Part shown: piece after piece, positions 48,995 through 59,139 of the stretch | Layout: each line of letters starts with the position of its first letter | Position numbering within the stretch: the stretch's first letter is position 1 | DNA from: Sinohyriopsis cumingii | Taxonomy: Eukaryota > Mollusca > Bivalvia > Unionida > Unionidae | Assembly: GCA_028554795.2 (NCBI GenBank) | Contig: CM068835.1 | Coordinates: forward strand, 63,431,798-63,495,797 | Direction of reading: 5' to 3' | Length of the DNA stretch: 64,000 bases | The notes under the pieces: generated by a model | Database searches by the model: none | What the model was told of the DNA's origin: nothing | Seen by the model: only the letters and a program-made list of their open reading frames with translations | Made by a program: the position numbers and the translations under genes

Positions 48995-49037
48995 TATTTA
49001 TATCAAAAGCACGGACGTGAAGGAAAACATCCCCTCA
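48995..49037 (-). promoter_or_regulatory. putative Polinton promoter, copy 2
   Basis: Motif GGACGTGAAGGAAAACATCC (+ orientation) at 49013-49032, with TATAAATA on the minus strand at 48995-49002, ten bases nearer the gene. A weaker relative (GGACCTAAAAGAAACACTC) lies at about 49081-49099. Confidence 0.7.
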
Positions 49038-49239
49038 GACCCTACTCTTACATGATTCATATAATCACCCAAAATGCACGGACCTAAAAGAAACACTCAC
49101 TCACTTTTTTGTACTAACCATCATTATTTTAAAATTTTTGACGGAAACGAAGTATGTAGAGTCACACTTTCTAACCAAGATAAGGAAATCATGTGCTTAT
49201 ACACGCTCTTCTATTTTTTCTAAGATACCATAGGCAATG

Positions 49240-49454
49240 GAAAGATTATTTCTTTTCTACAGTATGGGGTAGCCCAGAAAAGGTCTTTTTTTGTGTGTGT
49301 GAACGAAGAGTAATGGCAATCTTTTAAGGTTCTAAGATTGCGACCTCCTCTGGCGACAGGCTTTCTCACACGATAAGGTTTGCGTCTTCGGAAAGAGAAG
49401 GATAACTCTTTGGTGTCGATACGATAGTCAACAAAGCCTCTGTCAGGTTCTTGC

Positions 49455-49485
<31 letters not shown>

Positions 49486-49710
49486 ACTACTCTCCCTGTT
49501 TTCTCTGCTGTTTCTGAAGTCTATACTTCTCTGTACGTTCTTCTCCTTTGTTTACTTATTCTCTGAAGAGATCTTCTATCAGGTCTTTAGTGAATTTTAA
49601 CATTCTTGCATTCTCTATTTATTCAGGCTTCGGTATCAGACTTTGTCTGACGCGATGCAAATTCACATAGGCTTCATTCAACCTGGCTAGTCTTGAGCAC
49701 ATCTTTGTAG
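49240..49710 (-). pseudogene. Polinton left-end gene C, small protein with Gln run and basic tail
   Basis: Starts near 49707 (MCSRLARLNEAYVNLHRVRQ). A run of Gln codons is encoded by the CTG/TTG repeats at about 49452-49487. An Arg-rich RRRKPYRVRKPVARGG segment follows. The start resembles gene B (S-x-R-h-A-x-L) and the promoter is shared, so B and C may be paralogues. Fossil. Confidence 0.5.
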
Positions 49711-49753
49711 GAGGATGAGCCGACAATGGATGGTCAGACTGGAGACTGCCCCG

Positions 49754-49794
49754 CCTTTATGGTCAAAGCGCTGACGTGAAGGAAAACATCCCTA
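49754..49794 (-). promoter_or_regulatory. putative Polinton promoter, copy 3
   Basis: Motif TGACGTGAAGGAAAACATCC (+ orientation) at 49772-49791. A weaker TATA-like CATAAAG (minus) lies at about 49754-49760 at the same spacing as in copies 1 and 2. Confidence 0.65.
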
Positions 49795-50070
49795 CACGAT
49801 TTCGAGTCGGAACATTGAAACTGTGTAATATGAGGGATAGAGAGAAGTCAAAGAGCATGAATCTATATATCCATTGTAAAAAAACAAACCACAAACTCAT
49901 TTATTTTTTAAACACAACATATTTTATTCAACATCACTTAACTCTAACAATCAACAAAAATTATTAACAATAACCATATGATTCAACTAAATTTTTTTAT
50001 AACATTAACCATTCAATTTAACTCACAAACATTTTTTACACTAAATAACCTTTTGGGGACACGGCTGATA

Positions 50071-50583
50071 TCATTGTGAATGAAATTGTAATTTCCACTG
50101 TTGCAAGTCATTAGGCCATTGATGGACACTAATTTTCCTAGCTGAAGACAAAATATAAGTATAATGGTCACAAAACCAAAGATATACTGTCATATCGTTT
50201 CTAGAAGAAGAATGACGATCGAATTGAGTCACTAAATGTTCTAAAGAATAGCACAGACTGCGACGATGCAGAAAATACACACGATATTGTCCACACACCA
50301 AGGAATCTGTGCCTTGTAATTTCACATTATTGAATCGTGTGGTCTGAGCATTTCTTCTCATAAAGTCAATGATATCGTCTTCCAAAGGAGGCAATCCATA
50401 CGAATCAAAATATTCCACACATCCTTCTTGAGGAAAGTAGACGGCTATCCAGTGGGTTCCTGAGAGATGACTATCATCTGTGTTGATCACATAAGCTTGA
50501 TGGTCTTGAGGTTTGCGATGATTGAGTTCATCATTTGCACATACGACAGGATTCCAACAAGCAGTGTACCAACTGTGGTTCAA
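50071..50583 (-). pseudogene. Polinton adenovirus-type cysteine protease
   Basis: Contains GTHWIAVYFPQEGCVEYFDS (His and acidic partner region of the Ulp1/adenain-like fold) and then DSLVCGQYRVYFLHRR, with the Q/C-G-Q-Y nucleophile region. The order His-Asp-Cys and about 170-residue length fit Polinton proteases, which mature capsid proteins. It lies next to the capsid block, as is usual. Part of a dead element. Confidence 0.88.
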
Positions 50584-50629
50584 AAGGTAATAAAGTTAAC
50601 AAGTATCCAAGTTTGTCTTGTTTGTTTTT

Positions 50630-51133
50630 TCACAGGTGATTATAAGTCATCAGTTCAATCCTGACTTTCTCTTGGAAAATATCTGACAAGTAAATGGGTG
50701 CGAGCTCCAACTTCGGTCCCTGGTTTATGAGACTTTCGATGCGACGAATTTCCAGAGGCATTAATGGAGGACAGGAATATTTATGCAAGCCTTTATACCA
50801 CTGATCACAGACGTCTTCTTCCGAGATGAGACTCCAAGCTTTGTCCAGATACTCATTCAATTTTTCTTCTTGACTCAGCATCAGACATTTATCGTGTTGA
50901 ATTTGACTGGGATGATCGTTTTGACATCCATAGCAATCGTTCTTGATCAATTCCTTAATTTTGTCTCCCAGGAATATAGCAAAACAGGAGACAAAATGTG
51001 CTTCTTGTTCTGGCCATCTGGATATCATCATTAAGACTTCTTCGTCTCTGTCTTGGGATTCTTCTTTCATGGTCTCCTCACATTCCATCTCCAAAGTTTC
51101 TTCACTAGTTAAAGCGGGATAACAATCTTCCAT
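50630..51133 (-). pseudogene. Polinton ORF of unknown function next to the protease
   Basis: An acidic N-terminus is followed by CYGCQNDHPSQIQHDKCL, a Cys/His cluster that could bind metal, and a C-terminal LPLEIRRIES-like region. It sits between protease and major capsid genes. I know the Cys-Gly-Cys-Gln...His-Pro-Ser-Gln pattern from Polinton-like elements but not its role. Confidence 0.6.
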
Positions 51134-51269
51134 GGCTTCTAATAGTCTAGAATGACTTCTCTCAAACTGTTGATTTCTATCGTATTATCAAATTCGGCAT
51201 ACAGGATGAAGTTCACAGTCTCAGTTAGAGATTTTGCAAACTGAAGTTCCACACGAATCTGGCCTGATT

Positions 51270-52443
51270 TTATAGGGTGAAAATGTCCCTCATCGCTGCC
51301 TTGGTCAGGAGTGAAATCAAAAGTTCACAAAGCATAACCTCCTGCATTACCTCGTACGTAATGTCATGACTGGTGTTAGTTCCTAATTGTCTCGTGGCTT
51401 CGTGCAGGGACAAGTAAGACGTCATGTAATTCTTCTTGTCAAAGTCAGGTTCGAAAGATAGTGTACACAAAGTCTTGTCATCGCGACTGACTTTGATCTT
51501 GGACACGTCAAAGTGTTGAAAGTGGAAAGGATTTTGATCGTGGACTCCGTTGAAGGCTGTATTCTGGACCATACCAAGGATTAAACGTTTGGGTAACTGT
51601 CCTTGGAACAGATGATCTTCGATCACGGATCGCTCTCCAGTGGGAATGTTGCACGTTTTCACTTCCACACGTCGTATTGGATGCTTGGCGGTCGTTCTGC
51701 TCAAAGCGTGACTGATGTCGTTTCCCATTTTAGGTAACACTTCCACACGTCGTACGTAGAGTCTGGCTTCTTGGATGATGGTTTTGTAACCGGTACTATC
51801 AGCCATTAAATGGAAAGCAGTACTGCTGCGATTCAGTCTCAAGCGGACATTCACTCCGTTCAGCAAATACTTCTATTGCAACCAGATGTCCAAATGCAAA
51901 CGATCCATCAGTTCTAAAATCTTTCCCTCTTTGATTTTGTCTCTTCGATCTACAAATCCCTCATTGTGTGGTGTTTTGCCTGAATCCGGTTCCAATTCTT
52001 CAAACTCGCCCGTATCGTCAGGTTCCCATACCATACAGGCATTGAGATGAGTGTTCTTGGCGTCTATTCCGTACGTCAAGAGATTTTCCAGGTAGGCACG
52101 ATAAGGGTAAGTATCCATGCTGCTTCTGACTTGTTTGTTATTCAAGTGCAAGTCCACTCGCTGAACAAGGAATGTATGAAATTGTTGACGGGAGCTACTG
52201 GCTCAATTTATATAGGACCTTCAGTCTTATCTAGAACTTTGACTTTCAAATGCGAGTAACTCTGTTCAGATCAATGTAATCTTCGGGCTGTCCTTTGATT
52301 TCAAACTCGATTGGAGCGAAATCTGTCAATGAGGAGACGGGATGAAATTCCACCCATTGGGATTCTTGCATCGTCATCATGGCGGGGGGCATGGCAAACA
52401 GATCCTTTTTCTATTTGGAACAGGCGCAAGACTCTCCGTGCAT
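51270..52443 (-). pseudogene. Polinton major capsid protein (double jelly roll)
   Basis: Recognised by GVNVRLRLNRSSTAFHLMAD, then ARLYVRRVEVLP, QLPKRLILGMVQNTAFNG and NPFHFQHFDVSKIKV. These match the second jelly-roll region of Polinton hexon-like proteins (P-x-R-h-x-h-G-h-h ... A-F-N-G ... N-P-F-x-F-x-H-x). The N-terminal part lies at 52443-51873, with YPYRAYLENLLTYG. Broken. Confidence 0.8.
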
Positions 52444-52639
52444 CATTTTTCTGTTTCTCAATAATTTAATAATCAAAAACTTCTAAGTCTCAAAAGGTTC
52501 TTCTTTTCTTTGTCTTTCTAGCTTTAGAAGTGTGAAGTTTTGTGAAGGGATGTTTTCTTCGTTATTTTCTACCATGTCCTTGCTGTGGCTTCAGGGAAGC
52601 GTGGATGCCTGACTAGTTACCGTTCAGGGCATTTATAGG

Positions 52640-53800
52640 TGTTTCTCGTCGGCCCAAAATGTCTTTGTCAGTTTTCAGCAAGACATTTTTGCCTGCCTTC
52701 ACGAATGCTTCTTTAGGGTTTTGTTTGCCAATGATGACATTTTGGAGAAATTCTTTGCCTTGCGTCAGTGCGGCATCTTACAAGGCATGCAATCGTTGTG
52801 TCACCATCAGTTTCAATACGGGAGCCACACAACTAAAGACTGATTTTAACATATCTCCTAAATTGTATCTTCGCTGTCGAGCAACCCCTCGGTACACTGG
52901 ATACATGACTTACGAGTCGTTAGAGAACCGTTTTCGAAAATGAAGTTTCACCGTGACTTTTCCTTTGGTGAATGGAAAATTTTGTCCCAGATCTCCTTCT
53001 ATAGCAATGTTGACAGTGTCCAAATAAGACTTGCTGACAGGTAAATAGTGAGGATGTACAAATTCGTGGTGAACGTGATAAGTGTTTCTAACTTCCTCGT
53101 GAGCGTTCCTGGCAGAATCCATTTTGAAAGGAATGACACGCATTAACGGTACGGAGGTGCGTCCCACCACGTTGTACTCCACCACATCGGAATACACAAA
53201 GATCAAATTCAGTCCTTGGTGCAGTTCTACTGGGAAACGAAAACACTTGGCAAAATAATCGTTGTTGGAAATGGCTGGTAATTCGTTTATCTTTCATCCT
53301 CATCTCCATGTTCCGGCCCAACTTGTCAAACAACTCAGGACAAAATAAAATGGACAACACTTTGTTCCCTTAAAGAAATTTCATCAGGAGGCGACGAGCT
53401 ACTTTCTGGTACTCCAGGGTGACACTTTTTCTGACACTCTCAAAAGCTTTAAGAAACATGACATTAAACCTGGATGCAATGGAGCTGACCAAATGTTGAC
53501 CACTAAAATAATAGCCTGGGGGAATGATCAAGTGATATGTTGTCTTTTGAGATTCTGAGTTATGTATTTTCTTATCATATTTTACATGGGTATTTAAGTA
53601 CTGTTGCATTGGCTCGTCATGAACTTAGACCGTAAACAAAATTTTGATTGGGAAGGACATTGAGCACTTGAGTTGAGTGAATGATTTCCACTAAAGCCAC
53701 TTCCCAATGGGCTTCGTGATCTAATTGGATGGCCTGAGGTAACAGCACAAAGTGTTATTAGGAAACACCTCCATGGAACTGTCACTGGGTAAGGTTAATT
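52640..53800 (-). pseudogene. Polinton penton-like minor capsid protein
   Basis: Contains FVYSDVVEYNVVGRTSVPLM and YLPVSKSYLDTVNIAIEGD, then GQNFPFTKGKVTVKLHFRK, the conserved C-terminal half of Polinton minor capsid (single jelly roll) proteins. An upstream part (YHLIIPPGYYFSG) gives the N-terminal half. Adjacent to the major capsid gene, as in the family. Broken. Confidence 0.75.
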
Positions 53801-53845
53801 AAAATTGGTTTTGGTGGCTCATAATTCCAGAGTTCTGTGGCTGTC

Positions 53846-54235
53846 TTAGGAGTTACTGGAAGTCAGAGGAGTGTCTCCGCCCAAAATGGGGTTGTTGTTG
53901 GAGTGGTGACTGACATTGGCACTGGACACAAGATTCCCGTTGTTCCCTTTGGAGGAGAATTTCAGGGAGGGATTGGGTAGCAGGTAACCGATGCAGCTTC
54001 TCATACAAATGGTCCAGAATTGTTTGTCTCCTTGTTGCAAACTCAGATTGGCAATGGCTGCACCGATGACACACTACACCACAAAGATTTGGCAGAAAAA
54101 GACGATTTGCATTTTAGGCACACGTTCTCCACACCACACCCACAAGGGTTGTTTGTGTAAATCTTGCAGAGAGGAACTGGGGGAAGGACTGGTCGCTGGA
54201 ATGGAAGCGGTAGCTGAGTCTGTGTGAAAGGGCAT
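53846..54235 (-). pseudogene. Polinton ORF of unknown function
   Basis: Begins MPFHTDSATASIPATS about 14 nt downstream of a minus-strand TATAAAA (54249-54255), overlapping the end of the integrase. The remaining sequence is Ser/Asn-rich with one hydrophobic stretch. Not recognised. Fossil. Confidence 0.5.
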
Positions 54236-54240
54236 GATGG

Positions 54241-54660
54241 TCAATTCTTTTTATAGTCGATGACTTGTGAAACGTCGATCCAAGAATAAAAACTGGGTGG
54301 ATATCCTTTCCAACGTACTCCGACTTCTTTGAAATGTCGTTTGCCCACTTTATGGGTTCCATGTTCGAGAATGCTTTCGATGTCATACAGGTCGTCTTCT
54401 TTTTTGGTGACACGTTGTAACTCGGGCAAGTTAAACGTTCCTTTAAGCACTTCTCCGTTCATGTCTTCCAATTTATAGACGACAGGATGACGACCATGCA
54501 CTCATCCAGTGACACGAAACAATTCGGTGGTCCAGTTGGGTAAGTAACCTTTGCCAATGCGCACCCAATCTCATATGGTCAACACTTCACCTTTCGTGGG
54601 GACAACCACTGTCGGGGACGTACCAAACAGGCGATCAGAAACCACCTTTTTTCTCTTGTG
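54241..54660 (-). pseudogene. Polinton integrase, C-terminal part with chromodomain
   Basis: A KGYLPNWTTELFRV segment, typical of the region after the rve core, is followed by YDIESILEHGT and then GVRWKGYPPSFYSWIDVSQV. The latter is a chromodomain with the W-K-G-Y/W...S-W signature. Polinton integrases end this way. The DDE core itself could not be confidently read in this window. Confidence 0.75.
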
Positions 54661-54799
54661 ATGAAGACGGGGCGCCTATTATCTTTTTAATCCATCCAAT
54701 TCTGGAGACAGGGGGTGTTGTTAACTTGCTTACTTTTTTCTGGTGGGGTTTGAAACCCTTCTTTTTCTCCCTTTTCTGTCTTGGTCACGGGTAGTAGGG

Positions 54800-55143
54800 T
54801 AGTAGTAGTGGTAGTGGTGGTGGTGATGTGGGGGATTGACTTTTCATCAAGATCTTAAAATCTTTCAGAGTGAGCAGAGTTGTTTCGTCTAAAGCTTTCT
54901 GGTGAAAGAGTTGCAGTCGTTGCAAGAGTTGACCGTAATTTTACGATTTTTCTGTTTCGGACAAATCGTGGCGATCCATCAATGACTGCAATTCGTGTTG
55001 TAACTGGGACATCTTGCTCAAATTGGGATTGGGAGGCAAATGCGGGGATCGTTGTTCTTGCCAACGATGGTATTCCATCCATCATTTGTAAGGCACTAAA
55101 GCTAGTTTTCGTCCTTCCATTCTATTTCAAGGGTCAATTCTGA
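54800..55143 (-). pseudogene. Polinton conserved ORF (Gln/Pro-rich, helical)
   Basis: Minus-strand translation includes YHRWQEQRSPHLPPNPN and SQLQHELQSLMDRHDLSETE. This is a recognisable Polinton-associated protein pattern (Q-L-Q-x-E-L-x-x-h-L-x-x-x-D-L-S-x-x-E-K). Function unknown. Confidence 0.55.
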
Positions 55144-55171
55144 GATCTTCGGACTCCAGAGGGCCTTTTTA

Positions 55172-55591
55172 TCATGCTCCCACCAGTCCTCCCAACATGG
55201 TTCCCAAGACTCCTTTCAGTAATGGGTTTAACAAGAGTGGCAAAATTCCTCTACGATGCACCAACATCTTCCTTTGATGAATGAAAATTTTCTTTTGGAC
55301 CATTTGGCGAAGAACGTGACGATGTTTGCCTAAGCATTGTTTCTGGTGTTTGGACAAAGGGATCGTGCCTTTCAAGACGTTCATACAACATTCGCAGACG
55401 GTATCGATGACATATTTGGAGGCTGTTTGAATGAGTTTTTTTCGCAGGGTTGGAGAAGCTTTGTACAGGACAAACAACATGTCCCCATGTTTGACTAAAC
55501 GAGGAGGCAGTCCTTTCCTTTTCCTTCCTTTGAGTTTAGAAGAGGGATGTTTTCTTGGGGGGGGGTGACATATTTGGGTCTTCAGTAGCAC
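55172..55591 (-). pseudogene. Polinton basic core-like protein
   Basis: About 139 codons, rich in Lys/Arg/His. YKASPTLRKKLIQTASKYVI precedes CECCMNVLKGTIPLSKHQKQ. The C-terminal tail is hydrophobic and Gly-rich (LLLNPLLKGVLGTMLGGLVG). Proteins of this layout are common in Polintons and adintoviruses and resemble adenoviral core peptides. The role is inferred only. Confidence 0.65.
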
Positions 55592-55694
55592 AAAAACACT
55601 GATACCCAGACTTTGTCTCAGGTCATGTTTATACTGGAATGCGTCGTCACTGATTGTCTTTGCGTTGTATCAAATTGAGGATAGGCAACACGCG

Positions 55695-56145
55695 TCATAC
55701 AAGGGATCGCAACGGACTAAATCGTACCAGTTCTTCCCTGGACAAATTCAGTAAACTCTGTAACATGCCCGATCTCTCTTGGACTTTGATTTTAGAAGCA
55801 GGTACTTTGTGAGCAGCGGCCACTGACACTAAAGAGGAGGAGGGTGTCACCACTGGAGGAGAAGTTCTTGGAGACATGGGCTTCCATGGTGTCATCAACG
55901 GAGAAGTGGATGAACCTGAGGCTACCGGAGATGCTGTCACCATCGTTGGAAGTAGTGGTTTGCGAATGTAAAGTTGCGTCCTGGCTGAAGTGCCTCTCTT
56001 GCGAGTTTTCTGTGGGCTTTTCTTTTTCTGGGGACTTTTCCTGTGTTTCTTTTTCTGGGGTGGTGACCTGGTCTTTAATCCGTCGCTCTTTTCTTCTTGT
56101 AGCTTCGTTTGGCTTTTTTCTTGGGGAGAACTTTGGGAGCATTAG
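55695..56145 (-). pseudogene. Polinton Ser/Pro-rich ORF
   Basis: Low-complexity frames (TTPEKETQEKSPEKEKP and SSSLVSVAAAHKVPASK) lie downstream of the next ORF. Probably the disordered tail of a structural protein. Fossil, weak call. Confidence 0.4.
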
Positions 56146-56476
56146 GGTCCCATCTTACGAAGGAGCGAATGATGACCCCTCCTAGAGTACCGCTCCCTCC
56201 AAGTTTCAAAATGATTTGCTTTTTGGTTTGAATGTCGATGCGGGGATCGGCCAGTTGGGTCAAAGCTGCTTTGTTTCTATCAAAAAAGCGTTCGGTTTAA
56301 TGAGGAATCTGAATGATGCCTTGCAGTAAATGACGTGCTGTCCCCGTAAACCATCGCAAGGCTTCTTTGAGACTGACTTCTAAGACATGAGCATGTATTT
56401 GTGGATTTTTCTCGCGACTGATGCCATACAAGGCACGAATCAATTTGACAGGAAGATGAGACTGAAGGGACGCCAT
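56075..56476 (-). pseudogene. Polinton small ORF (MASLQSHLPVKL)
   Basis: Starts at 56476, about 38 nt downstream of a minus-strand TATAAAAA (56514-56521). Its remains include LTQLADPRIDIQTKKQIILK followed by a Gly-rich L-G-G-S-G-T-L-G-G stretch and a Lys/Arg-rich tail. The last pattern recalls adenovirus-like minor core or pVI-type peptides. Function unknown. Confidence 0.5.
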
Positions 56477-56516
56477 GTTGACGCTGTGTGAGACATACGA
56501 AAAGTGTCCAAGGTTT

Positions 56517-57017
56517 TTATAGATTTTTTGTCGGGTTAAGTCGAGGACGGAGACGTATACAGGACATGCCCTCTGTCTTGACACCAGTGATGAAACAAAT
56601 GGGTACGAATCGCAAATCATCGGGGGTAGTGGGTTTCACATCGACGAGCAAATAGGCGTGTGGAGTTTGAGTGGCATCGTCGTACGCCTGAGTGAGCAAA
56701 TTCGTTCCTAACTGTTTGGCTAAGACTAAAAGGCACATGAAAACGGTGTAAGTGGAATAGAAAGAAGTGTTTGTACAACATGTTTTGGGTAATGTTCTGA
56801 CAGGTTCTATAGGAGGTAATGTGACACAAGTGTCCTCCCGAAAGGGTTTTACAGAACTGTCCATGACGGGTTTTTCTGGAACTGTCTCTAACACAGGTTG
56901 AAAAGTGACTTTTTTACTTGAATAACTCTCGAGCATACTGGGCCACTTCTTGGGTCCAAGCCTCCAAACTCCATTTTTTCCAGTCACGCACATCTGTCCA
57001 ATTTTGGTGTAAGTCAC
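56517..57017 (-). pseudogene. Polinton ORF, unknown, hydrophobic segment
   Basis: An N-terminal Trp-rich part (GVWRLGPKKWPSMLESYSSK) precedes a hydrophobic run, FYSTYTVFMCLLVLAKQLG. The C-terminal HAYLLVDVKPTTPDDLRFVP follows. Not recognised. Fossil. Confidence 0.5.
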
Positions 57018-57072
57018 AAGCTACACACACATCATCATACATGCCTTCGGTACCTGAAAGTTGACGAATCTT

Positions 57073-57297
57073 TCATGTTGAATTGATTGGAAAGTACTGA
57101 TCGTAAAGAGTCCACAAGGAATCGGCTGGTAAACAAAATCCTAGGAAACATGTCACTAAGACTAACACCACACGTCGACCCAAATTCAACGGATACAGTT
57201 TTCTTACTAAGTGTTGGTAATCTTCCACGGTTTGAATACTGTCACTGATTTTCTTCCGCGGATTCTGTTCAATCACTTGTGATAAAAGCCTTGGCAT
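57073..57297 (-). pseudogene. Polinton small ORF with own TATA box
   Basis: MPRLLSQVIEQNPRKK starts at 57297, 10 nt downstream of a minus-strand TATAAAAA (57307-57314). A hydrophobic segment VVLVLVTCFLGFCLP is followed by a short tail, so it may be a membrane peptide. Function unknown. Confidence 0.5.
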
Positions 57298-57629
57298 GGC
57301 AGCCTGTTTTTATACCTTTTCTCGGATGCAATAAATGTGATTTCTGCCCAGAGATATTCGTTTTCCAGTAGGGAATCTAAATACTCCATGCGCTTACCTA
57401 CAGTTCAGAGTTCGTTCAGAAGTTTCCTCTTTCGTTAAACAGATGTTGCATAAAAGATGTCTGTAATCCGTCAACTTTTCTTCCTCAATTCATTGCAGTA
57501 GGTCTATCTCAAAGTAACGACAACCATGAACATGTCGATCATTCGTGACCTAAAAGTGTTTAATAATGTCTAATCACTGGAACACTTTCTCATGAACCAG
57601 TCCTCTTATAGCATTCAGATACCAGTGGT

Positions 57630-57755
57630 TCAAACACCGGTAATGTAACGAATGCAATTGTTCTTACGTTTGACTTGTATTTTGACCAGTTCTCGGTAAA
57701 TGCGTTCTCTCAACTCCTTAGGCAAGCCCAAAATGTTCTCTTGTAAATTATCCAT
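57630..57755 (-). pseudogene. F-box-like small ORF, copy 1
   Basis: Reads MDNLQENILGLPKELRERIY and then RELVKIQVKR. The L-P-x-E-L-x-x-x-I-Y-x-x-L pattern resembles the start of an F-box. It is near-identical in layout to copy 2. F-box proteins recruit targets to Cullin-RING ligases, but the domain here is short, so function is uncertain. Confidence 0.5.
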
Positions 57756-57874
57756 AAGTATATACACTTTTTTGGAATCACTGAGTGGTGGCCAATAGCC
57801 TCGTTTACCTTTGCGATTGAGGTAGTCTCCACTCATAATCATTCTTCTAATACTTTGGAAAAGAGCATAATTTC

Positions 57875-57989
57875 AAAATTGAGAAATGATTTTGAGTGTG
57901 CGTTTCACTTGTATTTTGACCAGTTCTTGGTAAGTGAGTTCTCTCAATTCCACAGGCAAGCCATGAATGTTCTCTTGTAAAGTATCCAT
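57875..57989 (-). pseudogene. F-box-like small ORF, copy 2
   Basis: Reads MDTLQENIHGLPVELREL and then QELVKIQVKR. It is clearly a duplicate of copy 1 about 235 bp away, on the same strand. Confidence 0.5.
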
Positions 57990-58015
57990 GATCATGGCAG
58001 TCATTATGTTTGTAT

Positions 58016-58399
58016 TTACAATCTTCTCCTAAAGTAAAAGTAATTCACATGGTCAGTAGTTTCTGGCCACAGCCGTTCAGGGTAACGCCCAAGAATGTCA
58101 CTGAAATCTTTTGATGTAAACGGTATAAAATGGTATAATAGAATGAACGCACCATTGATCCAGAGAAATCTAACACATTTGTTGACTTCTTTCACATTCC
58201 TCTTGCGAATTTCTCGACACAAAATTTCTACAATCACCCATTGAGATTTCACTCTGGCAAGTCCCTGCCAAACTTCCTTGTAGATCTTCTCTTGCAGTTC
58301 GTTAGGTAATGATTCAATATCATTTTTAAAATGGGGTTTAAATACTGGTCTCAGTGATGTCCTACATTTGATTCCTAGCCAATCTGGTTTCTTCTTCAA
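58016..58399 (-). pseudogene. F-box-like ORF, copy 3, longer
   Basis: A 127-codon frame with NDIESLPNELQEKIYKEVWQ, an F-box-like start, and then a predicted-helical region (EILCREIRKRNVKEVNKCVR). The tail has Phe/Tyr-rich stretches. It is more diverged from copies 1 and 2 but shares L-P-x-E-L-x-x-K-I-Y-x-E. Viral ankyrin/F-box proteins use similar motifs; here it is an inference only. Confidence 0.5.
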
Positions 58400-58429
58400 C
58401 GATATTGTAGGTGACTTAAATTATTTTTT

Positions 58430-58690
58430 CCCACTAAAGGTAGTTAGTGACACTTGGGAGACCATCGAGCATGTTCCAGGTAGGCTGAATCTTGTGGTTC
58501 CCAGTGGTGAAGTGACACACCGCAACTGAAGCACTTGACTTTATCCCCTTCGCCCAAGTAGAAAAATCCGGCTCTGGCTAATTCTTCAGGGGTTGGTCCC
58601 CCAGATAATTAGGCTGTTTTCCTTTGAACGATCGAAGACGATTTTCAAAGTTGCAGTATTCAGGCAAACGCACAGGGAAAGAATATTCGT
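58430..58690 (-). pseudogene. BIR-domain ORF 1 (IAP-like), Polinton cargo
   Basis: Minus strand contains ELARAGFFYLGEGDKVKCFS, then CGVSLHHWEPQDSAYLEHAR and WSPKCH. This is a baculovirus-IAP-repeat signature: G-F-x-Y-x-G ... C-F-x-C-G ... W ... D ... H-x6-C. The upstream SFPVRLPEYCNFENRLRSFK provides the usual R-x-x-x-F start. IAP-type proteins bind caspases and limit cell death. Fossil. Confidence 0.75.
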
Positions 58691-58691
58691 C

Positions 58692-58970
58692 TTACAAAGG
58701 ATCGTTTCGATGACAGCAGTGTGACATCGACAGGAGTTTGCTCAGGGCTGAATTACATCCGTAGGGTGGTAGCCGTGAAAGTTGACATCCACAATGAAAC
58801 CCAGTATAGTGTCCACGATAACGAGCGGCATCGCTTTCGCATCCGTCAGGTTTGACACGCACAGCATCACTTTCCATGATAGGTGTAGTTGTAGCAGTAG
58901 TAGTGAGAACACAGTTCCCATGTTGCTTTACTGCGTCACTCTCAATGCAAGGAACAGCACCACACTCCAC
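58692..58970 (-). pseudogene. spacer ORF between the two BIR domains
   Basis: Cys/Ser/Thr-rich frame with three ESDA repeats (about 58950-58800) and a Cys-Gly-Cys segment. No known fold. It may be a linker or an unrelated frame. Confidence 0.3.
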
Positions 58971-59139
58971 TTGAAAATCTCCTAACTTGAATTGTACCTG
59001 TCTGAACTTTTTCTGTGTTACTCTGAACGTATTTATCTTGTTTGCTTGGTCTTGGTAGTCACAATGAACTACTGATCTTGCATATGGTCCATGTTTATAC
59101 TAGTCGCAATAAAGTCTCAAGCTTGTACATCGTTCCTTT

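Noticed and set aside
52540-52580. A further copy of the 20-bp promoter motif (GGGATGTTTTCTTCG)
   Set aside because: It is in the opposite orientation, shorter, and not next to a TATA box in the same arrangement. A similar string at 55545 is within coding remains.
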